Shown here: piece by piece, positions 25,050 through 33,926 of the stretch
How positions within the stretch are numbered: position 1 is the stretch's first letter
Layout: each line of letters begins with the position of its first letter
Origin: Oribacterium sp.
GTDB lineage: Bacteria > Bacillota_A > Clostridia > Lachnospirales > Lachnospiraceae
Reading direction: 5' to 3'
Assembly (NCBI GenBank): GCA_017940955.1
Contig: JAGAXP010000190.1
Span: forward strand, 1-54,647
Length of the DNA: 54,647 bases
Notes under the pieces: generated by a model
Told to the model about the DNA's origin: nothing
Database searches by the model: none
What the model saw: the letters and a program-made list of their open reading frames with translations, nothing else
Program-made: the position numbers and the translations under genes

Positions 25050-27734
25050 ATGAATAAGAAAAGAAAGAAATTGGAAAATGTAACAAAGGACATGCAGCTT
25101 GGTGTGAGATTATCGCTGACTATAGGCGCTGCCATATTGGTGTGCCTTATAATATTAGCGGTATTTGTGTCTGTTTTGTCCAGTAAAACCATCCAGAACT
25201 TTGAAGGAGAGTCTCTTATGCAGCTTTCTGAAGCAAGTGTGGATAAGGTTGACAGCATTCTGGTGAGAACCAATGAGATTTATCACAGCATGAAAAGTGC
25301 TATAAAGATAATCAATGAAAAGGAAGATGATATCGACGGTTCTTTCACCACAGACTGGACTTCGGAGGTGAAATCCGGTCTGGAGAATTCCAGCGATAAG
25401 GAGCTTAAGCTTATAAGCCGGGTTATGGGTACTCCTATATCGCCGAGCCGTTTTGAAGCTGAGACCATCATTGTAAATGAGCTTTTTGAAGCAGTACGTG
25501 ATAATGATGCTGTATATGGTGTAGGCTTCCTTATGGAACCGGGAGCGTTTTCGAAGAATATCGAAAACTACGCTCCATACGTAAATATAAGTGATGCGGA
25601 ACAGAATCTGGTGGAAAATCTTGCCTATGATGAATACAGCAAGGAGGTCTACTATACAAAGGCGCTGAAGGAGGGAGGCAACGGTTTTTCCGATCCTTAT
25701 GTGGAAGATGGCGTCAATATGATCACCTGTTATTATCCTATAAATAATAGCAGTGGTTCCACCGTGGGCGCGGTTATCATTGATGTCTATGCGGATGTTT
25801 TTAAGGTTGTTGATAATACCGGCAAGACCTTCTCTTCACTTTTCAGCAATATAATCAATGAAAATGAGTATATCCTCTACTCTACAAATACCCAGAATAT
25901 CGGTAAGCGCTTTGGGGAAGTCGTAGATGAAGATGCACATAAGAAGATAAAGGCAGGCTTTGATAAAGGCGAAAAGTTTGTAGTCACAACCAGATCCGCT
26001 GCGGGAGACATTGTACTCAGGTTCTACGCCCCTTTGAAAATGGGAAATAAGACCTGGTGGGTAATGACGGCTGTATCGGAAAAAGAGTACAATGCGACTG
26101 CAAACAGTATAAGGAATACGATCATCATTGCATCCATACTGATCGTTGCGCTGATACTGTTCCTTACATATACTCTGGTACATAAGGATCTGGCTCCGCT
26201 TTCCAAGATTTCATCTGTTGCCGGAGAAGTTGCACATGGAAACTTTGATATAGATTTCGATTATCATAGAAACGATGAGATAGGAGTTGCCTTAAACGGC
26301 ATAAGTTTGATCGTAAAAAGAGTGCAGGATATCATCGGTGATATTTCAGGTAAGCTTGAAGAGATAAGCAGGGGTAATTTCCAGGTAGACCTTAATGATG
26401 GTGACCACCATTATGTCGGGGCATATGCACCACTTCTTGCTGACATGCAGAGCATCACCGATACTCTGAATCAGGCGATGCTTGATATCAAACAATCATC
26501 TGAACAGGTATCAAGCGGAGCGGAGCAGGTTTCCGATGCTGCACAGGCACTGGCTCAGGGCGCAACCGAACAGGCATCGTCTGTACAGGAGCTTTCTGCA
26601 ACGATGAATGAAATATCCCACAAGATAAAGATTACTGCATCAAAGGCAAAGGAAGCCTCAGAGCTTGGAACCGTGGCCGGTGAGGCTATGAAGGCATCAA
26701 ATGAAAAAATGACAGAGATGACAACTGCAATGGATGATATCATCGATAAGTCCAATGAGATCAGTAAGATAATTAAGACCATCGATGATATCGCCTTCCA
26801 GACCAATATCCTTTCTCTCAATGCTGCCATCGAGGCTGCAAGAGCGGGTTCTGCAGGAAAGGGCTTTGCAGTTGTGGCGGATGAAGTCGGTAATCTTGCA
26901 AAGAAATCTCAGGAAGCTGCACAGAATACGGCCGTACTTATCGAAGAGACCATAGAAGCTGTACAGCGTGGCGGACAGATTTCTGAAGAGACAGTTACTG
27001 CTATCGGTACAGTTACAGAGAAATCCGTTCAGATAACCTCCCTTGTTGATGAAATTTCAGCGGCATCTGAAGAAGAGTCAAGAGGTGTATCACAGGTTAC
27101 TATCGGAATAGATCAGATATCATCAGTTGTCCAGACCAATTCCGCAACAGCCCAGCAGTCTGCAGCAGCAGCGGAAGAGCTTGCCGGTCAGGCTAATATC
27201 ATGCACGGTCTGGTTGAAAAGTTTAAGCTGAAGAGTGCGGAATCGACTTATAAGAAGAAACAAGCGACTTATATCCCTCCTGAACCTGCGGCTTACATCC
27301 CTCCGGAAACGACGGATGACAGGAAGTTAAGCGGACATGGAGCCGGCAGTTCGGATTTCAAGGCTTCTGCTCCAAAGCCGGAGAAAAAGCCTGAAAGCAA
27401 ACCGCAGGTTACTGCACCGGCTAAACCAAAGCCTACATTTACTGCATCGAAGCCTAAAATGGATGAGAGCAAAAAGAGCGAGCCTGTATCAACGGGTGCA
27501 AAGCCTGCAACGGCTTCCAGACCTGCAGCTTCACCGGCAGTGAAGAAAGCAGAGCCCGTTAAACCTCAGGCACCGGTATCCAAGCCTAAAAAAGAAATAC
27601 CTTATATCCCGCCAAGCCAGGATGACGGATTTATTCCATCAGATCTTGACGGAACAGATCTCACCAATGTGGATCCTGCATCAATCCCTACTATGAAGTC
27701 TTTTGCTTCACCTAATGGGGCGGATAAGTATTGA
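25050..27734 (+). CDS. Methyl-accepting chemotaxis protein with long Pro/Lys-rich tail
   Basis: The 894-residue receptor has a membrane segment at about 23-46 and an extracellular dCache-type sensor domain to about 345 ([37 protein letters not shown]). A second membrane segment (about 352-372) and HAMP follow. The cytoplasmic signalling domain has tip sequence [20 protein letters not shown] followed by [20 protein letters not shown]. Beyond the coiled coil, about 168 residues form a low-complexity tail rich in Pro, Lys, Ala and Ser. The tail has three YIPP motifs ([24 protein letters not shown]) and an acidic end. CheR-binding tails in other bacteria are short, so this one is unusual. GAGG precedes the ATG, and a sigma-28-like promoter is upstream. 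Confidence 0.95.
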   Translation: MNKKRKKLENVTKDMQLGVRLSLTIGAAILVCLIILAVFVSVLSSKTIQNFEGESLMQLSEASVDKVDSILVRTNEIYHSMKSAIKIINEKEDDIDGSFTTDWTSEVKSGLENSSDKELKLISRVMGTPISPSRFEAETIIVNELFEAVRDNDAVYGVGFLMEPGAFSKNIENYAPYVNISDAEQNLVENLAYDEYSKEVYYTKALKEGGNGFSDPYVEDGVNMITCYYPINNSSGSTVGAVIIDVYADVFKVVDNTGKTFSSLFSNIINENEYILYSTNTQNIGKRFGEVVDEDAHKKIKAGFDKGEKFVVTTRSAAGDIVLRFYAPLKMGNKTWWVMTAVSEKEYNATANSIRNTIIIASILIVALILFLTYTLVHKDLAPLSKISSVAGEVAHGNFDIDFDYHRNDEIGVALNGISLIVKRVQDIIGDISGKLEEISRGNFQVDLNDGDHHYVGAYAPLLADMQSITDTLNQAMLDIKQSSEQVSSGAEQVSDAAQALAQGATEQASSVQELSATMNEISHKIKITASKAKEASELGTVAGEAMKASNEKMTEMTTAMDDIIDKSNEISKIIKTIDDIAFQTNILSLNAAIEAARAGSAGKGFAVVADEVGNLAKKSQEAAQNTAVLIEETIEAVQRGGQISEETVTAIGTVTEKSVQITSLVDEISAASEEESRGVSQVTIGIDQISSVVQTNSATAQQSAAAAEELAGQANIMHGLVEKFKLKSAESTYKKKQATYIPPEPAAYIPPETTDDRKLSGHGAGSSDFKASAPKPEKKPESKPQVTAPAKPKPTFTASKPKMDESKKSEPVSTGAKPATASRPAASPAVKKAEPVKPQAPVSKPKKEIPYIPPSQDDGFIPSDLDGTDLTNVDPASIPTMKSFASPNGADKY

Positions 27735-27798
27735 TAAGGGATCTCGCAAACAAAATGTATGAAGTAGGACTCTACTTTATATAAACATCCCCAATGTA

Positions 27799-27847
27799 AG
27801 GGCAGTCGCCAGAACGTTCCCCTAAAGCGTGGCGGCTGTCCTTTTTG
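27799..27847 (+). terminator. Rho-independent terminator of the chemoreceptor gene
   Basis: GGGCAGTCGCCA pairs with TGGCGGCTGTCC (12 bp, two G-U pairs), followed by TTTTT. It is about 65 bp after the stop codon. The rest of the 27735-27950 gap shows no gene. Confidence 0.88.
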
Positions 27848-27950
27848 TATCATTGTGAAATGGGGCAGAAAATGCAGGAGATTGGTGACGAGTCAAGGTT
27901 TTGAAATGGGACAGCCTAAAATGGGGGAAAGATTCTGGGTTGGGGATAGT

Positions 27951-27993
27951 AAAAAGGCGTCCGGATCAAGATGAACTTGGTTCGGACGGCCTT
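27951..27993 (-). terminator. Rho-independent terminator of the SH3-like gene
   Basis: On the minus strand AAGGCCGTCCGAACCAAG pairs with CTTGATCCGGACGCCTT (one bulge, two wobble pairs) and ends in TTTTT, just after the stop codon at 27998. Confidence 0.88.
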
Positions 27994-27997
27994 ATGA

Positions 27998-29041
27998 TTA
28001 TTCTTCGGATTCTTCTTTTTTCTTCTTTTTCTTGCCGAAGGGGAGTTTGATTTTTGGCAGTTTGATTTTGATTTTGGGGAGAGGGAGTTTGAAGCCTTTT
28101 TTCTTTTTCTTGCCGTCTCCTTCGCCTTCGGCTTCGGGGGCACCGCCGGCTTCGGCAGCGGCTTCGGCCTTTGCTTTCTTCTTTTTCTTGAGGACTTTGA
28201 GAAGGATCATTATGCCTGCTACGAGACCTTCAAGAAGGATGACTGTGAAGAAGCCTATCAGGAAGGAAAATATGGAGAAGCCTCCGGATTTTTCTTCTGC
28301 TTCTTCGCTGGATTCCACTTCGCTTTCTGGTTCGATGACGTTTCCGGCTTCGTCGGTGTTCATGGTGACGTCGATTACGGGACTGCCGTCTTCGTTGGTT
28401 TCACCTACAACAGCGGTGATTTCACCGGTGTCTTCATCATACTTATTGCCTCCGGTATCGTTGGCATTACTTTCTTCGGCTTCCGCCAGCTCTTCCGGAG
28501 AAATGGCATTGAAGGTTACGGGTGAACCTTTTCCGTCAACCTTAACGAAGCCTTCTCCCCAGTTGCCGTTGAACTTATCCTGCACCATCTGTGCGGCGGT
28601 TTTGGCCTGTATATGAGAGAGGTCCACGAGTTTTACGTAGCCTTCCTTGAGATCGGCATAGACGGTGTAACCCCATAGTACACCGTTTGGATCTCTTGCA
28701 TCCTCAAGAATGTGAAGAACCGTATTCTGAGGGATAGGGATGTTAATGCTGTAAGCACTGTCATCTTTAGGCTCCTGATAGAATTTAGCGCCCTCAGGGT
28801 TGGTTACCATGGCAAAGTAACTAAGATCCGGTGCTGTTGTTTCAGGTTCCGTGGTGGTCTCTACAGGTTCACCGTTTTCATCGGTTTCGACTTCTTCTGT
28901 GCCTTTTTCGCCTTCTGCACCCTCTTCGGAGGCAGCAGCTTCTTCGGTTGATTCTTCAGCTCCGTAACTATATATAGGATATGAGACAATAGTCGTCGCC
29001 ATGCTAAGGAGCAATAGCGACGTTAGAAGTTTTTTCTTCAT
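27998..29041 (-). CDS. Exported SH3-like protein with single membrane anchor and lysine-rich cytoplasmic tail
   Basis: The 347-residue product has a signal peptide (KKKLLTSLLLLSMATTIVSY), an acidic Glu/Thr-rich spacer, and an SH3b-like domain at about 75-145 (YFAMVTNPEGAKFYQEPKDD, VLWGYTVYADLKEGYVKLVD). A second acidic linker leads to a membrane segment at about 255-282 (FLIGFFTVILLEGLVAGIMI). The last 65 residues are strongly basic and repetitive (KKKKKGFKLPLPKIKIKL, KLPKIKLPFGKKKKKK). The topology is type I, with the basic tail in the cytoplasm. SH3b domains often bind peptidoglycan. It is the second gene after the small receptor-like protein, five bases away. No family with this whole architecture is known to me. 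Confidence 0.8.
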   Translation of the reverse strand: MKKKLLTSLLLLSMATTIVSYPIYSYGAEESTEEAAASEEGAEGEKGTEEVETDENGEPVETTTEPETTAPDLSYFAMVTNPEGAKFYQEPKDDSAYSINIPIPQNTVLHILEDARDPNGVLWGYTVYADLKEGYVKLVDLSHIQAKTAAQMVQDKFNGNWGEGFVKVDGKGSPVTFNAISPEELAEAEESNANDTGGNKYDEDTGEITAVVGETNEDGSPVIDVTMNTDEAGNVIEPESEVESSEEAEEKSGGFSIFSFLIGFFTVILLEGLVAGIMILLKVLKKKKKAKAEAAAEAGGAPEAEGEGDGKKKKKGFKLPLPKIKIKLPKIKLPFGKKKKKKEESEE

Positions 29042-29046
29042 GTTTT

Positions 29047-29700
29047 TTATGCGTTATCATCTTTATCAAGAGAAAGAGTAGAAACAACGTCTCTTATCTG
29101 ATTGACAACACGTTCGATCTTGTCATTGGCTTCGGAACTTGCATCAGAGAGCTTTTTTACTTCCTCGGCAACAACGGCAAAACCACGGCCTGCCTGTCCT
29201 ACTCGAGCAGCTTCGATACTTGCATTGATGGCAACTATCTTCTGGCGTTTCTGGATACCCTTAAGGGTATTTGTGCTGGAAATAACTTTCTTTACCAGAC
29301 CGTTAGTTTCTTTGATGCCATCGGAAAGACGTGACAGAACCTTATCATTGGCATAAACGTAATACTGGTTTGAAATATAGCCGTTTAAAAGGCTGTCGAT
29401 CAAAGGAATAACCACGGAATAGTCAGCATCGGATTCATCGGGATTTGTTACGGTTACAGTGCCTATAACTTCGTCACGGATCTTCAGTTCAACGGATGCG
29501 TGGCGTGTAAAGGCTGATTCAGAGTTTTCATCTTCATTCTCTGAAAAACCGGGATCGGCGGCATCCTGTGAAGAATCCATGGAGGTTGCGATAACATTGC
29601 CCTCGGTATCGGTGATATCAACTTTAAGTCCTGTAAGCTTTGACCAGTTTCTTGTTATGGATGAAAGCTCCTGCATGTTGCAAAAATCATTTATTTTCAT
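29047..29700 (-). CDS. Short soluble receptor-like protein: PocR-like sensor plus truncated MCP signalling tip
   Basis: The 217-residue protein has no membrane segment. Residues about 1-115 resemble PocR/PAS-like ligand-binding domains (MQELSSITRNWSKLTGLKVD, SVVIPLIDSLLNGYISNQYY). Residues about 130-217 carry the hairpin tip of a chemoreceptor, IVAINASIEAARVGQAGRGF and AVVAEEVKKLSDAS, but with very short flanking coiled coils and no methylation helices. It may join cytoplasmic chemoreceptor arrays or signal without adaptation (inference). AAGGAGACGTGAAC supports ATG 29700; the frame extends to 29784. A sigma-28-like site is 45 bp upstream. Confidence 0.82.
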   Translation of the reverse strand: MKINDFCNMQELSSITRNWSKLTGLKVDITDTEGNVIATSMDSSQDAADPGFSENEDENSESAFTRHASVELKIRDEVIGTVTVTNPDESDADYSVVIPLIDSLLNGYISNQYYVYANDKVLSRLSDGIKETNGLVKKVISSTNTLKGIQKRQKIVAINASIEAARVGQAGRGFAVVAEEVKKLSDASSEANDKIERVVNQIRDVVSTLSLDKDDNA

Positions 29701-29744
29701 GTTCACGTCTCCTTGATTGATTTTCATAATCATTGCTATATTTT

Positions 29745-29773
29745 TAGTCGACGGTTTAGTTTTATTTAATAAG
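29745..29773 (-). promoter_or_regulatory. Sigma-28-like promoter candidate
   Basis: CTTATTAA, 15 bases, CGACTA on the minus strand, upstream of the short receptor-like gene. Spacing is identical to the other sites; the -10 matches less well. Confidence 0.5.
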
Positions 29774-29946
29774 GCAATATGCATGGAATTTCAATATATT
29801 TTGAGGCTTTATTCACGGGAAATCAGACGCATTTAAGTTTTACAATATTCAAAATGTCGGAATTATGATAGAATATAATATTATTGAAATATTTAATCGT
29901 GCATAGATAGTTTTAATTTCATTCATTTCCTGCAATTTAAGAAGAC

Positions 29947-31035
29947 ATGACAAGCAATTTAGAAATTTCCATTGATAAACTTAAGTCCGGGATGGTTATA
30001 GGTAAGTCCATAGAGGACAGACTTGGACGTATTCTCATTGAGCCCGGAACAATTGTTACTCCGTATGCAATTGATGAGCTCAGGAAGAGCGGGGTTCAGT
30101 ACGTCACCATAAAATCAGGGCAGGCCAATAAGAGTCCGAATAAATTATCAACGGCTGCCCAGTATATGGTGAAGGAACTGAGAAAATCCGATCCTCCCAC
30201 AGTCGTACTTGAAGCTTCAGTAAGGAAACGTATTTCCAAGGGAATAGAGCTTATTTACCAGAATCCGGACCCTCGCGAAACCGCAGCAGCTGCAACAAGC
30301 ATCACCAGTGATCTTTTGGATGCCATAGAAAAGAATAATGCTGTGGCCCTGAACATTAACGCTCTCAAATGCAGTGACGAGTATACCTTTAAGCATAGTG
30401 TGGATGTGGCATCTATAAGTATGGTTCTGGCCAAGGAACAGAAAAAGAGTAAAACGGAAATTTTTCAGATAGGCATGGCAGGACTACTGCATGATATAGG
30501 AAAGACCATGGTTCCTCCGGAAATTCTTAACAAGCCTGCAAAGCTTACCTCCGAAGAATTTGAAGTTATGAAAAAACACAGCACCTTCAGTTATCAGCTG
30601 GTGGCTGATAATGATGAGATCCCAATGGATGTTAAGATAGCCATGCTTCAGCATCACGAGAAGATCGATGGAAGCGGTTATCCCTACGGCGCAACAGCTG
30701 ATCATATACATCAATATGCAAAGCTTCTGACTGTGGCCGATATCTTTGATGCCCTTGTGACGGAGAGGCCTTATAAAAAAGGAAAATCACCCAGAGAGGC
30801 TGTAGAGATGCTCATGGCCATGACAAACGAGCTGGATATGGATGCATTGAACAGCTTCATGCAGATGATGATCCTTTATCCTGTGGATTCCAACGTTCAG
30901 CTAAGTAACGGTGAAACAGCGAGAGTTGTTCAGCGAAACCCTCAATTCCTTCTGAGACCGGTAGTAGTAGGGGTTGAGAGTGGTAATGTCTATGACCTTA
31001 AGTCTTTGAAATGTGCCGGACTTGTAATCTTATAA
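29947..31035 (+). CDS. HD-GYP domain protein, probable cyclic-di-GMP phosphodiesterase
   Basis: The 362-residue protein has an N-terminal region about 100 long (ISIDKLKSGMVIGKSIEDRL, ILIEPGTIVTPYAIDELRKS) as in DUF3391-type HD-GYP proteins. The HD-GYP domain lies at about 135-310. Metal-binding and catalytic residues are visible in KHSVDVAS, LLHDIGKTMVPPEILNKPAK, MKKHSTFSYQL, LQHHEKIDGSGYPYG and VADIFDALVTERPYKKG. Such proteins hydrolyse cyclic-di-GMP and usually favour motility over attachment, in keeping with the neighbouring chemotaxis genes. No transmembrane segment is present. ATG 29947 directly follows an AAGAAG sequence; the site is moderate. Confidence 0.92.
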   Translation: MTSNLEISIDKLKSGMVIGKSIEDRLGRILIEPGTIVTPYAIDELRKSGVQYVTIKSGQANKSPNKLSTAAQYMVKELRKSDPPTVVLEASVRKRISKGIELIYQNPDPRETAAAATSITSDLLDAIEKNNAVALNINALKCSDEYTFKHSVDVASISMVLAKEQKKSKTEIFQIGMAGLLHDIGKTMVPPEILNKPAKLTSEEFEVMKKHSTFSYQLVADNDEIPMDVKIAMLQHHEKIDGSGYPYGATADHIHQYAKLLTVADIFDALVTERPYKKGKSPREAVEMLMAMTNELDMDALNSFMQMMILYPVDSNVQLSNGETARVVQRNPQFLLRPVVVGVESGNVYDLKSLKCAGLVIL

Positions 31036-31097
31036 TTTTGTAAGGTTGCAAGGAGGTTGGCTTAACGTTTTGTAAGCTTATTTCAAGGTCTGTTTAA

Positions 31098-31126
31098 TTG
31101 TAAAAAAAAATTCCGAATGATAAAAT
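31098..31126 (+). promoter_or_regulatory. Probable promoter of the 2HCT transporter gene
   Basis: TTGTAA, a 17-base spacer, TAAAAT. The -10 overlaps the left arm of the following hairpin, so the terminator of the HD-GYP gene and the promoter of the transporter gene share DNA. Confidence 0.5.
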
Positions 31127-31162
31127 AGACACGTATTTTAAGAAGTACGTGTCTATTTTTTT
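31122..31162 (+). terminator. Rho-independent terminator of the HD-GYP gene
   Basis: AAAATAGACACGTA pairs perfectly with TACGTGTCTATTTT (14 bp) around a ten-base loop, ending in a T run. It is about 90 bp after the HD-GYP stop. Confidence 0.88.
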
Positions 31163-31250
31163 CACGTTCTTTAACTCCGGAATTGTCCGGAAAGTCATAT
31201 TTCTAAATGGAGTGAGCTGCTTCACTTCAATATTTAAGGGGGATTTAAAT

Positions 31251-32588
31251 ATGGCAGACAATAAGCACGCAAGAACCGGGCTTTGGCTCGGCGGTCAGCC
31301 TGCATGGCTGGCTATCATCTGTATCATTCTGGTACTTGCTCCTATGTACATTACAAAGGGCAGCGGTGATGATGTAAAGATGATCGCAGCAACAACCATG
31401 ACTTCAGTACTTGGTATTTGCTTCGGTCTCGCAGTTATTTTCAATGAGCTCGGTGAGAGAATTCCTATCTGGAACACTTATATCGGTGGTGGTCTTCTCC
31501 TCACATTCTTCGGTGTTGCTATCCTTAAGCAGTTCGGACTTATTCCTGAGGCAGGACTTGATGCTATCAACTCATTTATCTCTGACGATGCAAACTTCCT
31601 TGAGCTCTTCATCGTTATGCTGATCTGTGGATCGGTACTTTCTCTTGAGAGAGATATCCTTCTTAAGTCCTTTGCAGGTTACATTCCTGCTATCCTTGGC
31701 GGACTTCTTGCAGCATCAATCCTTGGCGGAATCACAGGCGCTCTCTTCGGTATCCCATTCAGCGATACACTTATCAAGTACACACTTCCTGTTATGGGTG
31801 GTGGTAATGGTGCCGGCGCTGTTCCTCTTTCTCAGATCTATGAGCAGGTAACAGGCGATGCAGCAGCTAACTACTATTCATTTGCTATCATCGTTCTTAC
31901 AATCGCTAACATTTTCTGTATCATCGCATCAGCAGGTCTCAATGCTCTCGGTGAGAAGGTTCCTTCTCTTACCGGTGATAAGAAGACTCTTATCCGTGGA
32001 GCTGAGAATCTTGTTAAGGATGATGAGAAGGTTTCTACAGACAATACTGACCTTGCAGGCGCACTTCTTCTTGCATTTGCATGCTTCGCGGTTGGTGAGC
32101 TTATGGCCGGCAAGATCCTTCCTAAGATCGCAGGTGCTGCTATTCACAAGTATGCATACATGATCATCTTCGTAGTTATCCTTGCCGCAACAGGTAAGAT
32201 TCCTGCAAGAGTACGTGCAGGTGCAAAGAGACTCCAGAGCTTCTTCTCAGGTCAGCTCGGAATCATCATCATGGTAGGTATGGGTGCAGACTTCAACCTT
32301 GCAGAGCTTTTCAATGCTATCTCACCTTCAAACATCCTTATGGCACTTATGATCGTTATCGGTGCTATCATCGGATCAGGTGTTGTTGGTTACCTTGTAG
32401 GTTTCTATCCTATCGATACAGCCATCACAGCAGGTCTTTGCATGGCTAACAGAGGTGGAAACGGTGACCTTGCTTGTCTCGGTGCTGCAGATCGTATGGA
32501 TCTCATCGCTTACTCACAGCTTTCATCACGTCTCGGTGGTGGAATCGTTCTTATCATTGCATCTTTCGTATTCTCATTCATGCTTTAA
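31251..32588 (+). CDS. 2-hydroxycarboxylate transporter family (citrate/malate:cation symporter)
   Basis: The 445-residue protein is a polytopic membrane protein with roughly 11 hydrophobic segments. It has the two diagnostic reentrant-loop motifs of the 2HCT family (CitS, CimH, MaeN, MleP): GGGNGAGAVPLSQIY in the first half and RGGNGDLACLGAADRM in the second. These proteins import citrate or malate with Na+ or H+, or exchange precursor and product. Codon choice is strongly biased (few synonymous codons), suggesting high expression. AAGGGGGAT precedes ATG 31251, and the frame extends upstream to 31149 without a site. Aconitase and isocitrate dehydrogenase genes 10-13 kb away make citrate a reasonable substrate (inference). 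Confidence 0.9.
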   Translation: MADNKHARTGLWLGGQPAWLAIICIILVLAPMYITKGSGDDVKMIAATTMTSVLGICFGLAVIFNELGERIPIWNTYIGGGLLLTFFGVAILKQFGLIPEAGLDAINSFISDDANFLELFIVMLICGSVLSLERDILLKSFAGYIPAILGGLLAASILGGITGALFGIPFSDTLIKYTLPVMGGGNGAGAVPLSQIYEQVTGDAAANYYSFAIIVLTIANIFCIIASAGLNALGEKVPSLTGDKKTLIRGAENLVKDDEKVSTDNTDLAGALLLAFACFAVGELMAGKILPKIAGAAIHKYAYMIIFVVILAATGKIPARVRAGAKRLQSFFSGQLGIIIMVGMGADFNLAELFNAISPSNILMALMIVIGAIIGSGVVGYLVGFYPIDTAITAGLCMANRGGNGDLACLGAADRMDLIAYSQLSSRLGGGIVLIIASFVFSFML

Positions 32589-32669
32589 TATTTAAAGCCC
32601 GAAAGAAATCGGATGACAATATGATAAATAAGATCAAAACCATTAAAGCAGCTGGTTTTGAATTATGGA

Positions 32670-32695
32670 GACGCTCCTTCGGGGGCGTCTTTTCT
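32670..32695 (+). terminator. Rho-independent terminator of the transporter gene
   Basis: GACGCTCC pairs with GGGGCGTC around TTCG and is followed by TTTTCTT. Parts of its right arm are the start of the tandem repeat that follows. Confidence 0.85.
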
Positions 32696-32865
32696 TAATG
32701 ATGCATAAGGCAAAATATGACATTGCCTGTAACGACAGCGGCTTTTTCGGCGTCTTTTCTTAATGATGCATAAGGCAAAATTATGACATTGCCTGTGACG
32801 ACAGCGGGCTTTGCCTGCGTCTTTCCTTAATGATATATAAGGTGAAATAACATGCTTCCTGTGCT
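32686..32865 (+). repeat. Tandem repeat, about 65-67 bp period, 2.7 copies
   Basis: Copies begin at 32686, 32751 and 32818 with CGTCTTTTCTTAATGATGCA or a variant. The first two continue in parallel through TAAGGC, the ATGACATTGCC arm and ACGACAGCGG; the third is partial and diverged. Each full copy holds a small GGCAA/TTGCC hairpin and ends with sequence resembling the terminator arm, so the array probably arose by duplicating a terminator region. No gene lies in this 320-bp gap. Confidence 0.85.
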
Positions 32866-32870
32866 ATAAT
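32842..32870 (+). promoter_or_regulatory. Promoter with extended -10
   Basis: GTGAAA, 17 bases, TATAAT preceded by TGC, giving a TGnTATAAT extended -10. It lies 38 bp before the gene at 32909. Confidence 0.55.
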
Positions 32871-32908
32871 TCATAGCATTGTGAAATCAAATGATCGGGG
32901 GATGACAG

Positions 32909-33838
32909 ATGATAGTTTACTACAAGAAACTGGCAAATCTTCTTATGGTTGCGGGTGCTGCTCTCGGGGCAATGCTTGGACTTATACATTATCGTGGAAA
33001 TATACTTACCAATGAAAGTAAGGTTGCCATATTTGTATTTGCTCTTTTTATCTTTTCCGGAATCATAGTATTCAGATTCATTGCAGCCATTGTCTGCAGC
33101 AAGAAGTTAAAGGCTATTCAGAGCAGACTTTATGTTGATGCAGATCCAAAGGGCTTTCTGGAAGAGTTTGAAGCTGTAAATGCAAAGGTTCCTAAGAATC
33201 TTGCGGAGTATGCAAACGGACAGAACTGGATATCTTACGCCAAAGAGGCTCTCGGAGATTATGAGGGGGCCTGGAATGCCATTAAGGATCTCAAACCAAA
33301 TGAACTTAAGATACATGCTCTCACTACTTCGGCCCTTATAGTTAATCAGAAGGCGAACCTCCGGATCCTGATGAGAGATTTCGCAGCAGCCGGGGACCAG
33401 ATCGAAGACCTCAGACATCTCAGAGATCTAGCTCAAAACAGAGCCAGGATGCTTTGCTCAAATCTTGAACAGCAGATAAAGGTTCAGGAAAACAGAATCG
33501 CCGCTGCTATGGGTAAAGAGGATACAGATATAAAGTATCTTGAGGAGGAGATCCAGTATGCATCAAATCCTATATACAAAAAGGAGATGCAGGTTGAAGC
33601 TGCGGAATTCTATCTCAGAAGATCCGGTGAAGATAAAGAGTATTTCGAAAAGGCCATGAATCTTCTCAAAGAGGTTGTGGAGGACAGAAAAGGCCTTTAT
33701 ACCGAGAAGCGTGCCGATGAACTTATGAAGAACCCTGAAAGCGTATATCTCTTCATAGAAGAGCCGGATGCTCAGGCAGATAATGCTGCTACGGCAGAAG
33801 CTGATGTTGCATCTGAAGCCTCAGAAGAGCAGTCTTGA
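32909..33838 (+). CDS. Membrane protein with TPR-like cytoplasmic domain, unknown function
   Basis: The 309-residue product has two N-terminal membrane segments (about 9-25, LLMVAGAALGAMLGLIHY, and about 40-63, IFVFALFIFSGIIVFRFIAA). A helical soluble region follows with TPR-like spacing (WISYAKEALGDYEGAWNAIK; KKEMQVEAAEFYLRRSGEDK). The C-terminal 25 residues are acidic and Ala-rich. By topology the helical domain should be cytoplasmic. I do not recognise a specific family; it may scaffold protein contacts at the membrane. It has its own promoter and a terminator, so it is a single-gene unit. Confidence 0.75.
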   Translation: MIVYYKKLANLLMVAGAALGAMLGLIHYRGNILTNESKVAIFVFALFIFSGIIVFRFIAAIVCSKKLKAIQSRLYVDADPKGFLEEFEAVNAKVPKNLAEYANGQNWISYAKEALGDYEGAWNAIKDLKPNELKIHALTTSALIVNQKANLRILMRDFAAAGDQIEDLRHLRDLAQNRARMLCSNLEQQIKVQENRIAAAMGKEDTDIKYLEEEIQYASNPIYKKEMQVEAAEFYLRRSGEDKEYFEKAMNLLKEVVEDRKGLYTEKRADELMKNPESVYLFIEEPDAQADNAATAEADVASEASEEQS

Positions 33839-33861
33839 CAATAGCATTGATATTTTCTTAC

Positions 33862-33895
33862 AAACTCCTGCAGATTCATTTGTGGGAGTTTTTTT
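33862..33895 (+). terminator. Rho-independent terminator
   Basis: AAACTCC pairs with GGAGTTT around an imperfect inner stem and is followed by a run of seven T, 24 bp after the stop codon. Confidence 0.8.
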
Positions 33896-33926
33896 ATGGT
33901 AAAATTTGGAAATAACGGAGGTGAAT

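Noticed and set aside
28032..28616. 194-codon plus-strand frame opposite the SH3-like gene
   Set aside because: It is the complement of the acidic and lysine-rich low-complexity regions; the minus-strand gene has a signal peptide, membrane segment, ribosome binding site and terminator.
31149..31250. N-terminal extension of the 2HCT transporter from 31149
   Set aside because: A strong AAGGGGGAT site precedes ATG 31251; the upstream codons overlap the terminator hairpin of the previous gene.
32686..32865. CRISPR array
   Set aside because: Only about three adjoining copies without unique spacers; it is a simple tandem duplication of a terminator-like segment.
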